From the NCBI GenBank assembly GCA_947305045.1, contig CAMZCW010000107.1, forward strand, positions 1 to 7,702: DNA of 7,702 nucleotides. Reading direction: 5' to 3'. The position numbers were made by a program, and so were the translations under genes. Positions 1 through 6,586 of the stretch are shown here, piece after piece. Each line of letters opens with the position of its first letter. Position 1 is the first letter of the stretch. Source of the stretch: an uncultured Bacteroidales bacterium (lineage in GTDB: Bacteria; Bacteroidota; Bacteroidia; Bacteroidales; UBA932). The notes beneath the pieces are model-generated. The model did not search any database, was not told the origin of the DNA, and saw only the letters and a list, made by a program, of their open reading frames with translations.

Positions 1-436
1 GGCGGGCTTTCAGATGGCCCCGGTGATAGCCTTTGCGGGGGAAAACCACCACGCCGTATTCCCGGAGGATGCGGCTGTAATCCCGCCAGCGGGGGAAGCT
101 TTCCAGATTGTCGGCTCCTATCACCAAGGTGAAACTGTTTTCCGGTTCCCGGTCCCGGAGGGTGTCCAGGGTGCGGATGGTATACTGGGGCGGGGTCATC
201 CGGAGTTCGATGTCATCGGCCTTCACCTTCAGGTCCGGATGGCGGGAGAGGGCCTGCAGGGCTGCATCAAAGCGGTCCTGTCCGGCAGGGAGACTGTGTT
301 TTTGCTTGAAGGGGTTAAGCGGAGTAACCACCAAATACACACAGTCAAAGCCCGCGTCCCGGGTGAGGAAGCGGATTATGGCTTCATGTCCCTTGTGCAG
401 GGGATTGAAGGAGCCGGAATAGACCGCGATGTTCAT
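1..436 (-). CDS. nadD: Nicotinate-nucleotide adenylyltransferase NadD, C-terminus cut off by the window edge
   Basis: Catalyses transfer of AMP from ATP to nicotinate mononucleotide, giving deamido-NAD in the cytoplasmic NAD synthesis pathway. The visible 145 residues begin MNIAVYSGSFNPLHKGHEAI. This contains the nucleotidyltransferase signature GSFNPLHKGH (residues 8-17), whose two histidines (H14, H17) bind the ATP phosphates. Residues 107-123 (IGADN, then a W and the IL pair) match the conserved NadD block GADNL-x2-F-x2-W. The C-terminal ISSTxIR-type motif would lie beyond base 1. The start ATG at 436 shares ATGA with the gmk stop, so the two are translationally coupled in one operon; gmk next to nadD is a common Bacteroidota arrangement. 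The reading frame is open to the edge with no stop, so the gene is partial rather than broken. Confidence 0.93.
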   Translation of the reverse strand, partial: MNIAVYSGSFNPLHKGHEAIIRFLTRDAGFDCVYLVVTPLNPFKQKHSLPAGQDRFDAALQALSRHPDLKVKADDIELRMTPPQYTIRTLDTLRDREPENSFTLVIGADNLESFPRWRDYSRILREYGVVVFPRKGYHRGHLKAR

Positions 437-996
437 GACAGGAAGGCGTCCACCATTTCTTCGGCCTCGCGGAAGGCGGTGGCCAGGTCGTCGTTGACGA
501 GTACGCGGTCAAACTGCGGGGCGTAGGTCATTTCTTCGGCCGCTTTGGCTACGCGTTTTTCAATCTCTTCCATGGAGTCCGTGGCGCGGTTGATAAGGCG
601 CTCGCGGAGAACTTCCACGGACGGAGCCTGGATAAAGACGGACAGGGCCTGTTCCCCAAAGTATTTTTTGAGGTTTACGCCGCCCTTCACGTCCACGTCG
701 AAGATGATCACGTGTCCCTTGCTCCAGATGCGGTTCACCTCGCTCTTGAGGGTGCCGTAAAAGCGGTCCGGATACACTTCCTCAAATTCCACGAATTTGC
801 CGTCCCGGATGAGGAGGCGGAAGATATCGGCCGAATAGAACAGATACTCCACGCCGTCCTGCTCCTGCCCGCGCGGGGGGCGGGAAGTGGCCGATACGGA
901 GAACTCCACTTCCGGATGAAGACCCAGGATGTGGTTCACGATGGTGCTCTTTCCGCTGCCGGAGGGCGCCGAAAATATCAATACTTTACCAGGCAT
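433..996 (-). CDS. gmk: Guanylate kinase
   Basis: Phosphorylates GMP to GDP with ATP in cytoplasmic purine nucleotide metabolism. The 187-residue protein has the usual length for bacterial Gmk. The P-loop is APSGSGKST at residues 10-18. The GMP-binding segment follows: S35-A-T-S38-R39, R42-G, and E50-Y51 in the DGVEY stretch, with Y80-G81 further on. An arginine-rich lid lies around residues 131-149, and VLVNDDL at 165-171 is the conserved C-terminal strand. The ATG at 996 is chosen because it places the N-terminus directly before the first beta strand. The longer frame would open with a TTG at 1017 that lies inside the -7 promoter box. The leader has no Shine-Dalgarno sequence, only AT-rich DNA. 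It is the first gene of an operon with nadD and diverges from fba. Confidence 0.96.
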   Translation of the reverse strand: MPGKVLIFSAPSGSGKSTIVNHILGLHPEVEFSVSATSRPPRGQEQDGVEYLFYSADIFRLLIRDGKFVEFEEVYPDRFYGTLKSEVNRIWSKGHVIIFDVDVKGGVNLKKYFGEQALSVFIQAPSVEVLRERLINRATDSMEEIEKRVAKAAEEMTYAPQFDRVLVNDDLATAFREAEEMVDAFLS

Positions 997-1001
997 ATTA
1001 C

Positions 1002-1032
1002 TTTTATCTTTCCACAAAAATAGCTAAATTTG
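1002..1032 (+). promoter_or_regulatory. Promoter of fba and the downstream lipoprotein gene
   Basis: TAAATTTG at 1025-1032 exactly matches TAnnTTTG. A TTTT at 1002-1005, 19 bases upstream, is a three-of-four match to the -33 element. The expected start near 1038 leaves an AT-rich leader of about 35 bases before the fba ATG at 1075. The element overlaps the gmk promoter on the other strand. Confidence 0.6.
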
Positions 1033-1046
1033 TGGGCTTTTAGAAA
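1015..1046 (-). promoter_or_regulatory. Promoter of gmk-nadD
   Basis: On the minus strand, TATTTTTG (1022 down to 1015) is an exact match to the Bacteroidota -7 consensus TAnnTTTG. Twenty bases upstream lies TTTC (1046 to 1043), matching three of four bases of the -33 TTTG. Transcription would start near 1009, giving a leader of about a dozen bases before the gmk ATG at 996. The -7 call is direct; the start site is inferred. Confidence 0.6.
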
Positions 1047-1074
1047 TTATTTATTCTATTTATACACAAAACTT

Positions 1075-2076
1075 ATGGTATCTTATAAAGAACTGGGCCT
1101 TGTGAACACCCGCGAGATGTTCAAGAAGGCCGTCGCCGGCGGTTACGCCATCCCCGCTTTCAATTTCAACAACATGGAGCAGCTCCAGGCCATCATCCAG
1201 GCCGCTGCCGAGACCAAGTCCCCGGTCATCCTCCAGGTTTCCAAGGGCGCCCGCAACTATGCGAACTCCACCCTCCTCCGCTATATGGCCGAAGGTGCCG
1301 TCGCTTATGCGAAGGAACTGGGCTGGGAGCACCCCCAGATCTGCCTCCACCTCGATCACGGTGACAGCTTCGAGCTGTGCAAGGACTGCGTCGACATGGG
1401 CTTCAGCTCCGTGATGATCGATGCTTCCTCCCTCCCGTACGAGGAGAACATCGCCCTCACCAAGAAGGTTGTTGAGTATGCCCATCAGTTCGATGTTACC
1501 GTAGAGGCCGAGCTGGGCGTGCTGGCCGGCGTAGAGGATGAGGTTTCCGCTGCCGAATCCCATTACACCAAGCCGGAAGAGGTCATCGACTTCGCCACCC
1601 GCACCGGTTGCGACTCCCTGGCCATCTCCATCGGCACCTCCCACGGCGCCTATAAGTTCACCCCGGAGCAGTGCACCAGAGACCCCAAGACCGGCCGTCT
1701 GGTACCTCCGCCGCTGGCCTTCGACGTGCTGCACGAGATTGAGAAGAAGCTGCCCGGTTTCCCCATCGTTCTCCACGGCTCTTCCTCCGTACCGCAGGAA
1801 TATGTGGATATGTGCAACCAGTATGGCGGCAACCTGCCCAACGCCATCGGCATTCCCGAGGAGCAGCTCCGCGAGGCCGCCAAGAGCGCTGTGTGCAAGA
1901 TCAACATCGACAGTGACAGCCGTCTGGCCATGACCGCCGCCATCCGCAAGCACCTGGCCGAGAATCCCAGCCACTTCGATCCCCGCCAGTATCTCAAACC
2001 CGCCCGCGAAGCCATGAAGCAGATGTACATCCACAAGATTGTGAATGTGCTGGGCTCCGACGGTAAGGCCGAATAA
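1075..2076 (+). CDS. fba: Class II fructose-1,6-bisphosphate aldolase
   Basis: Zinc-dependent aldolase that interconverts fructose-1,6-bisphosphate with dihydroxyacetone phosphate and glyceraldehyde-3-phosphate in glycolysis and gluconeogenesis. It is 333 residues long. The catalytic aspartate D94 and zinc ligand H95 lie in LHLDHG (91-96). VEAELG (143-148) is the conserved glutamate motif. H190 (GTSHG) and H234 (VLHGSSS) are the other zinc ligands. KINIDSDSR (275-283) is the phosphate-binding block. The ATG at 1075 begins MVSYKELGLVNTREMF, a start typical of the Bacteroides enzyme. The frame could extend to a TTG at 1030, but that codon sits inside the -7 box. Codon use leans strongly to GAG, AAG, ATC and CTC/CTG, as expected for a highly expressed gene. 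The next gene begins one base after the stop. Confidence 0.97.
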   Translation: MVSYKELGLVNTREMFKKAVAGGYAIPAFNFNNMEQLQAIIQAAAETKSPVILQVSKGARNYANSTLLRYMAEGAVAYAKELGWEHPQICLHLDHGDSFELCKDCVDMGFSSVMIDASSLPYEENIALTKKVVEYAHQFDVTVEAELGVLAGVEDEVSAAESHYTKPEEVIDFATRTGCDSLAISIGTSHGAYKFTPEQCTRDPKTGRLVPPPLAFDVLHEIEKKLPGFPIVLHGSSSVPQEYVDMCNQYGGNLPNAIGIPEEQLREAAKSAVCKINIDSDSRLAMTAAIRKHLAENPSHFDPRQYLKPAREAMKQMYIHKIVNVLGSDGKAE

Positions 2077-2077
2077 T

Positions 2078-3349
2078 ATGAAAAAGAACATCCTCATTGC
2101 GGCGGCCCTTGTGGTCGCCGCTTGTGGTCCCCGTCCCGCCGCAGAAGTAGAAAAAGTGGACCTCTTTACCCAGGTGGGCGACAACGGCCTGCTGGTGGAC
2201 GCCATTGAAATCACCGTAAGCAATCCCCGCTCCCTGAAGGGGCTCACCGCGGCCGATTTTGACCTGGTGAACAACGTATGCGGCAGCTTTGTGGATCCGG
2301 AAACCGGAGAAGCTCCCGCGGATTATGCCGATGACCAGATCTCCGTTACCCGTAATGGAAACAAACTCCGCATTGACGCAAAGCCCTTCAACATCAGCGG
2401 CCGTTCCGAAGGCTGGTTCAAGCATTTCCCCTGGGAACTGCGCTGCAGCGCGGATTCGGCCCTTAACGTGACGCTGGACAAAGTGAACGATCGGCACATC
2501 GCTGTGCTGGACGACTGCATCAAGGGCAGCTTCACCTATGCCGGGCTCACCCGTGAGTACATGCTTTACCTGCCCAAGGATGAGAAGGGTAACGTGATTC
2601 CCAATGTGCCCCTCATGGTGTGGCAGATTGGCGGCGGAGAGTACGACAAGGATCTCATGACAGCCGCTACGGCCAACCGCTGCCTGGTTTCGCTGGCAAC
2701 GGAAGGCGTTCCCTGCGCCGCCCTCATGTTCGCCATCGCCAACCCCAACTACTCCTACAGCGCCTCGCTGGATCCGGAGCGCATCAAGCTGGTGGACCGC
2801 AACAACGCCCTCCAGATGGCTTTCATCGATCAGCTCATTGCCGAAGGTAAAGTGGACGGCAGCAGGCTCTTCTGCGCCGGAGCTTCCAGCGGCGGCGGAT
2901 GCACCATGCGTTTCATGATGCAGTTCCCGGACCGCTTTAAGGCCGCCATCCCTTGCTGCCCCATGGATCCCATCGTGCCCATCCACATGGTACAGGAAAA
3001 GTATCCCGGCCAGTTTGCCGATGACTTGGAGAAAGCCTTCCAGGACAAGGTGTACAAGTGGAACGGTACGGATATGGAACTGGCCCCCATCGATACCAAG
3101 ACCTTCGTGAACCTGCCCATGTACTTTGTGCACGCTTCGTCCGACAACACCTGCAAGATTACCAGCTCTTACTCCTACATCGAGGCCCGTAAGCGCCTGG
3201 GTGCCACGGAAGATAAGCTCCTGGTGTATTCCGACGAAGACCTGGCCGCCTACGGCATTCCGTCCATGATAGCCCACTTCTCCTGGGTTCCGCTCCTGGA
3301 CGACTATTCCGAAGGCAGCGTGATGCAGTGGATGATTTCCCAGTTTTAA
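2078..3349 (+). CDS. Lipoprotein of the alpha/beta-hydrolase (esterase / PHB-depolymerase-like) fold
   Basis: The 423-residue protein is probably an exported lipid-anchored serine hydrolase; its substrate cannot be told from sequence. The ATG at 2078 gives a lipoprotein signal peptide (MKKNILIAAALVVAAC) with the lipid-bearing cysteine at C16. An in-frame ATG at 2045 lies inside fba and would bury the signal. Residues about 35-140 look like a beta-rich N-terminal domain. The hydrolase domain follows, with YMLYLPKD (161-168), a glycine-rich oxyanion-type turn QIGGGEY (183-189), and the nucleophile elbow G268-A-S270-S-G272. D356 and H400 are plausible triad partners by position. Related esterases usually carry HGGG at the oxyanion turn; here the His position is Ile. 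Cysteines are numerous (11 including C16). The gene begins one base after fba and has no recognisable promoter, so it is probably co-transcribed with it. Confidence 0.8.
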   Translation: MKKNILIAAALVVAACGPRPAAEVEKVDLFTQVGDNGLLVDAIEITVSNPRSLKGLTAADFDLVNNVCGSFVDPETGEAPADYADDQISVTRNGNKLRIDAKPFNISGRSEGWFKHFPWELRCSADSALNVTLDKVNDRHIAVLDDCIKGSFTYAGLTREYMLYLPKDEKGNVIPNVPLMVWQIGGGEYDKDLMTAATANRCLVSLATEGVPCAALMFAIANPNYSYSASLDPERIKLVDRNNALQMAFIDQLIAEGKVDGSRLFCAGASSGGGCTMRFMMQFPDRFKAAIPCCPMDPIVPIHMVQEKYPGQFADDLEKAFQDKVYKWNGTDMELAPIDTKTFVNLPMYFVHASSDNTCKITSSYSYIEARKRLGATEDKLLVYSDEDLAAYGIPSMIAHFSWVPLLDDYSEGSVMQWMISQF

Positions 3350-3354
3350 GTTTT

Positions 3355-3386
3355 CAGGGAACGATATTACCACCAAATCGTTCCTG
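3355..3386. terminator. Hairpin after the esterase-like gene
   Basis: GGAACGAT (3358-3365) pairs perfectly with ATCGTTCC (3377-3384) around an 11-base loop. CA (3355-3356) can add two pairs with TG (3385-3386) across a bulged G. It begins six bases after the stop codon at 3347-3349 and is followed by the T-rich TATTAT, so it may end transcription of fba and its partner. The trailing T tract is weak. Confidence 0.5.
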
Positions 3387-3394
3387 TATTATCA

Positions 3395-3431
3395 AATAAA
3401 CGGCCTCCGGGAACACTGGAGACCGTTTATT
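3395..3431. terminator. Strong hairpin, probable bidirectional terminator between converging genes
   Basis: AATAAACGGCCTCC (3395-3408) pairs with GGAGACCGTTTATT (3418-3431): 13 of 14 positions pair, with one C-A mismatch and a 9-base loop. The GC-rich core with AT-rich outer ends means that either strand reads a stem finishing in a T-rich arm. It lies between the ends of two convergent genes, 46 bases beyond the plus-strand stop and 41 bases beyond the minus-strand stop. Confidence 0.7.
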
Positions 3432-3471
3432 GTGCCTGGACAAAAAACGTAGGATAAGATAAATAGGGTCT

Positions 3472-4629
3472 TTATTGCGCCAGCAATAAATGGCCCGTGC
3501 CAACGCCCGTGTCCACCGTCCATTTCCACTTAAGGGAAGAATCGAAGCAGTGGAGCTTGCTGCCGGCGGTGAAACTGGCGTCGCAGATGTAGAGGTCCCC
3601 GTTGTCCGGGTTGGCGTAAATGCCGTAAGGATAGCCGATACGGGACAGGTCTGAACCGTTGAAGTGCGTGGTGCTTACCACGGAGGCATCGGCCGTGTTC
3701 ACCTTGTACAGGCACAGGTCGTAGCCGCCGCTCATTTCTGCATCATTGCCAAAAGCGTAGATATAGGCGCCTGAGAGGGCCATTTTGTCGGCGTGGACGC
3801 CTGTAACGGTCTTGCAGGTACCGCTGGCTGTGACGGTAGAAAGGCTCATGGGAGCGCTGACGCTCTGGATCCAGTTGCCATCCTCGTCCGGCGTCCAGGT
3901 GGATTCGCCGTAGGTGTTCACCCACAATTTGCCGGCCACGGCAAAGAGGCCGTTGAGGTTGGTCTCAGGCAGTTCCATTTGCTGCTCCACTTTGAAGGTG
4001 GCCAGATCTATTACGGAAATGCGGTTGTCGTGCTGCCAGTTGTAGCCGCCGCTGTTGGCCACATACAGTTTGGTTCCGCTTACTGCCAGGCCTTCCGGCT
4101 GGTAGCCAACGGTGACTTCATCGGCAATAAAAGAAGTGCGGTTAATTCTGTAGACTTTGCCTTCCACCGGGTCTCCGCCATAGACGGCGGCCCCGTAGGA
4201 GGAAATGTAAACATGAGTCTGGTCCAGACAGATATGGCGCGGGCTGTCTATGGGAAGGACCTTGTCCAGCTTGAAGGAGGGGATATCCAGCACAGACACC
4301 TGGTTGGATGCATTCATGAGCACCCAGAGCTTGCCGTCCACGATGGCCATGTCGTTACCGGTATTTCCCAGGCCCTGGGCAATCCCGGGATTAGCCTGGC
4401 TAAATACATCGGCATAATATTTTTTGGTTTTGAAATCGAGCAGGTCCAGAGTGGACGCTCCGGGGAAAGCCCCTTCATTGAGAATGAACAGCTTGGAGCT
4501 GCCATTTTGTTCACCTACTTCGACTTCGATGCCCGTGAAATCCAGAATTTCAGAGGCGTTTTCTTTGGTACAACCCGCCACTATCGCAGCGAGGACCGCG
4601 CTGAAAACCAGCAGTGATATCTTTTTCAT
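3472..4629 (-). CDS. btuG: BtuG-like surface lipoprotein, YncE/DUF5074-type beta-propeller
   Basis: Likely an outer-membrane surface lipoprotein that captures corrinoids and hands them to the adjacent BtuB barrel, as Bacteroides BtuG does; the ligand here is inferred. The 385-residue protein opens MKKISLLVFSAVLAAIVAGC with the lipidated cysteine at C20. The next residues (TKEN) are polar and partly acidic, which loosely fits a Bacteroidota surface-export signal. The rest is a run of beta-propeller blades, about seven, with recurring patterns such as GKLWVLMNASNQVSVLD (99-115), KVYRINR (158-164), TKLYVANSGG (186-195), RISVIDL (203-209) and GKLWVNTYGES (233-243). LFILNEGAFPG (47-57) and the closing GHLLLAQ (379-385) resemble DUF5074 proteins. 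The gene is 34 bases after btuB on the same strand and has a promoter of its own. A role with another TonB substrate is possible. Confidence 0.78.
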   Translation of the reverse strand: MKKISLLVFSAVLAAIVAGCTKENASEILDFTGIEVEVGEQNGSSKLFILNEGAFPGASTLDLLDFKTKKYYADVFSQANPGIAQGLGNTGNDMAIVDGKLWVLMNASNQVSVLDIPSFKLDKVLPIDSPRHICLDQTHVYISSYGAAVYGGDPVEGKVYRINRTSFIADEVTVGYQPEGLAVSGTKLYVANSGGYNWQHDNRISVIDLATFKVEQQMELPETNLNGLFAVAGKLWVNTYGESTWTPDEDGNWIQSVSAPMSLSTVTASGTCKTVTGVHADKMALSGAYIYAFGNDAEMSGGYDLCLYKVNTADASVVSTTHFNGSDLSRIGYPYGIYANPDNGDLYICDASFTAGSKLHCFDSSLKWKWTVDTGVGTGHLLLAQ

Positions 4630-4649
4630 ATGCTAAAGAACTTGTACCG

Positions 4650-4681
4650 CAAAGATACAAATTCTAGAAGGAATAGTCAAG
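4650..4681 (-). promoter_or_regulatory. Separate promoter for the btuG-like gene
   Basis: On the minus strand TATCTTTG (4657 to 4650) matches TAnnTTTG exactly. Twenty bases upstream is CTTG (4681 to 4678), three of four bases of the -33 element and lying inside the last codons of btuB. The predicted start near 4644 leaves a leader of about 15 bases. The propeller gene may therefore be expressed independently of, or more strongly than, the receptor. Confidence 0.6.
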
Positions 4682-6514
4682 AGAAATCAGCACGTGGAAG
4701 CCCGGCATGGGGTATTGTTGGACAATCTGGTACTGCTCGTTGAAGAGATTCTTGAGTTGCAGACCCATTTTCAGCCGCTCTCCCTGCCAGCCAAAAGTGG
4801 CATCCCAGGTGGTCCAGGGAGCAATCCGGAATTCCGGCCGGTTGCTGGAAGAGGTATATCGTTCCCCCGTAAGGAAGCCCTGAATCTCCAGGCGGAAACC
4901 GTTCCAGGCGCCAAAAAGCTGGAAACTGGTGCTGTGGAGGGGAATGTAGGGGATTTGTCCGTCCGTCTCCGTGTCGTGGGCCCACTGGTACGAATAGCGA
5001 GCAGTGAGGCCGGTTTCCCATCGGCCCGCCCCATAGGTGGCCGATGCGGCAATCTCGTCCCCAAAAATGCGTACACCGCCAATATTGTACATGCTCCAGC
5101 GGAAAAGGCTGCCGTTGGGGACTGCCACCAGCTTGTTCTGCACCCAATTGTAATAAAGCTCTTCCCGGGCGGTGAAATACCACCGGCCGATGACCTGCTT
5201 CCAGCTCCAACGGGCGGCGGTCTGCCATACGGTTTCCGGTTGCAGGGTGCGGGTGGTTACATTGGTGTAAAATAGGTCGTTGAAGGTGGGGAGGCGACAG
5301 GAACGCTTTACCAGGCCGCCGAACTCCCATTCAGGCGCGGGATGCCAGTCCAAAAGGAAGGCGGGGGAGAGGAAGCTGTACCTGCCGGCGCCTGCGGAAT
5401 ACTGGTACTGCAGGGAAATACTTGCCCGCCAGGGATCCTTCAAAAGCGCGGCGGAAACGGCTGTATAAAGGGTTTTGCGACGGGCAGAGACCTGTCCCTG
5501 CAGGCTTTCCAGCTGTCCGTCCACCGCTCCGCCCAGGTGGAGCCAGTCCGTGACCGCAAAGTCCAGTGCTCCGGAGGCATATACGCTTTGCTGCAGGTAG
5601 TTCCAGGTGGCTGATATAGAAGGATCCTGCTCGGAAATATCTACATAATTAAGTACATCCCGGGCATATTTGGCGCGAAGAAGCACTTGCAGCCGCTCCG
5701 ATAGAACCTGCTCTCCGCCCATTTGGAAAGTGAGGCTACGGTCCTCCTGACGGTCCAGTGAAAGGGGATAGCCGGGGATCTGCTTGTAAATGGGGCCGGG
5801 GATGCCCCGGTGGGAGTCGTACCAGTTGAAGGAGGCTTCGTATCGGCCGCCTTCCCGCAGGTAGAACATTTGCGCCAGGGCCCTGAAGGCAGTAACGTCC
5901 CCATTCTCCCGGGTCATGAGCGTATCGTACTGATAGTCTTTAATATGGAAAGGGTATCGGCCGTTGGCGGTGCTGCCGGAAAGGAGGAGGCGGGAGCGAA
6001 GGCGGGAACCCCAGCCCTGTTCCCAGGAGGCTTCCGGCGCTATGGTCCCGAAGGCGCCTCCGTGCAGATGCAGGCGAAATTGCCGGTCGGCCGATGGAAG
6101 GGCGCTGGTAAGGTGCAGGGAGCTGGCGCTGCCGTATTCCCGTGCCGTCTGCAACAGCTGCGAGCGCTGCCCCTCGTAGAGCTCCACGCTTTCCAGGCCG
6201 GAGGTGGGAATCCGTCCCAGATCCACCTGCATGTTCTGGGCGTTGTCTATGGGCACGCCGTCCAGGAAAATGGCCGTGTGGGCGCTTCCAAGGCTTCTTA
6301 CATTCACCGTCTTGAGGCCTCCCACTCCGCCGTAGTCCCGCAACTGGATGCCGCTGAAGTCCCTTATGGCATCGGCCAGGTTCACGCTCCGCTGCAGCTT
6401 TTCCCCGGAAGTGGCGTCCGTTGGCGGAGACACAACCCGTTTGGCACTCACGGCCGATGCGGTGAGCGTATCCGGCTGCTGGAGCAGCAGCATGGCTGAA
6501 AGAAAGAGCAGCAT
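4664..6514 (-). CDS. btuB: BtuB-like TonB-dependent outer-membrane receptor
   Basis: A 22-stranded outer-membrane barrel with an N-terminal plug, powered by TonB, here most likely importing cobalamin. Its 616 residues are close to the length of E. coli BtuB. Residues 15-21 (DTLTASA) look like a TonB box and resemble the DTLVVTA of E. coli BtuB. The plug spans about 45-140: LADAIRDFSGIQLRDYGG (46-63), the conserved VRSLGS (72-77), then FLDGVPID (83-90) and IPTSGLESVELYEG (102-115). The barrel follows, ending LKNLFNEQYQ near 587 and a C-terminal phenylalanine (LDYSF) for barrel assembly. The only usable start is the ATG at 6514; an in-frame TAA lies at 6560-6562. The resulting signal peptide is short and has no lysine or arginine at its N-terminus. 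It pairs with the downstream propeller and the divergent binding protein. The exact ligand is inferred; heme or siderophore uptake is the alternative. Confidence 0.85.
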   Translation of the reverse strand: MLLFLSAMLLLQQPDTLTASAVSAKRVVSPPTDATSGEKLQRSVNLADAIRDFSGIQLRDYGGVGGLKTVNVRSLGSAHTAIFLDGVPIDNAQNMQVDLGRIPTSGLESVELYEGQRSQLLQTAREYGSASSLHLTSALPSADRQFRLHLHGGAFGTIAPEASWEQGWGSRLRSRLLLSGSTANGRYPFHIKDYQYDTLMTRENGDVTAFRALAQMFYLREGGRYEASFNWYDSHRGIPGPIYKQIPGYPLSLDRQEDRSLTFQMGGEQVLSERLQVLLRAKYARDVLNYVDISEQDPSISATWNYLQQSVYASGALDFAVTDWLHLGGAVDGQLESLQGQVSARRKTLYTAVSAALLKDPWRASISLQYQYSAGAGRYSFLSPAFLLDWHPAPEWEFGGLVKRSCRLPTFNDLFYTNVTTRTLQPETVWQTAARWSWKQVIGRWYFTAREELYYNWVQNKLVAVPNGSLFRWSMYNIGGVRIFGDEIAASATYGAGRWETGLTARYSYQWAHDTETDGQIPYIPLHSTSFQLFGAWNGFRLEIQGFLTGERYTSSSNRPEFRIAPWTTWDATFGWQGERLKMGLQLKNLFNEQYQIVQQYPMPGFHVLISLDYSF

Positions 6515-6516
6515 CT

Positions 6517-6548
6517 TTTGCCGTTTAGGCGCAGAATCACTAACTTTG
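6517..6548 (+). promoter_or_regulatory. Promoter of the btuF-like gene
   Basis: TTTG (6517-6520), a 20-base spacer and TAACTTTG (6541-6548) together match both elements of the Bacteroidota housekeeping promoter. Transcription should start near 6554, giving a leader of roughly 15 bases. The -33 element begins three bases from the divergent btuB start codon. Confidence 0.75.
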
Positions 6549-6554
6549 GGTGCA

Positions 6555-6586
6555 CAAAATTACTAAAAGATGCCCGCCTTCCCAAA
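6555..6586 (-). promoter_or_regulatory. Promoter of the btuB-like gene
   Basis: On the minus strand TTTG (6586 to 6583), a 20-base spacer and TAATTTTG (6562 to 6555) match both promoter elements. The -33 element lies inside the first codons of the divergent btuF-like gene. The expected start near 6549 gives a leader of about 35 bases, too short for a riboswitch. Confidence 0.75.

Noticed and set aside
997..1017. Seven-residue upstream extension of gmk from a TTG
   Set aside because: The TTG lies within the -7 box and the extension precedes the conserved N-terminal strand; the ATG at 996 fits better.
1030..1074. Fifteen-residue upstream extension of fba from a TTG
   Set aside because: The TTG is part of the TAAATTTG promoter box, and the family's usual N-terminus begins at the ATG at 1075.
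1060..2274. Long minus-strand open frame of about 404 codons opposite fba
   Set aside because: It mirrors the highly conserved aldolase on the other strand, its product is low-complexity (rich in Gly, Ala, Val, His, Leu) with no family motif, and it crosses into the next gene.
1994..3376. Long minus-strand open frame of about 460 codons opposite the esterase-like gene
   Set aside because: A shadow of strong third-position GC bias in the sense gene; the product is rich in Gly, Val and His and has no signal or domain.
3793..4617. Plus-strand open frame of about 274 codons opposite the propeller gene
   Set aside because: The opposite strand carries a clear lipoprotein propeller with promoter and lipobox; this frame has no recognisable domain.
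5810..6499. Plus-strand open frame of about 229 codons opposite the receptor plug
   Set aside because: It overlaps the conserved TonB plug coding sequence and shows composition typical of an antisense shadow.
6515..6569. Possible cobalamin riboswitch between btuB and btuF
   Set aside because: The gap is far too short and lacks any conserved B12-box-like segment that I could see; only promoter elements are present.
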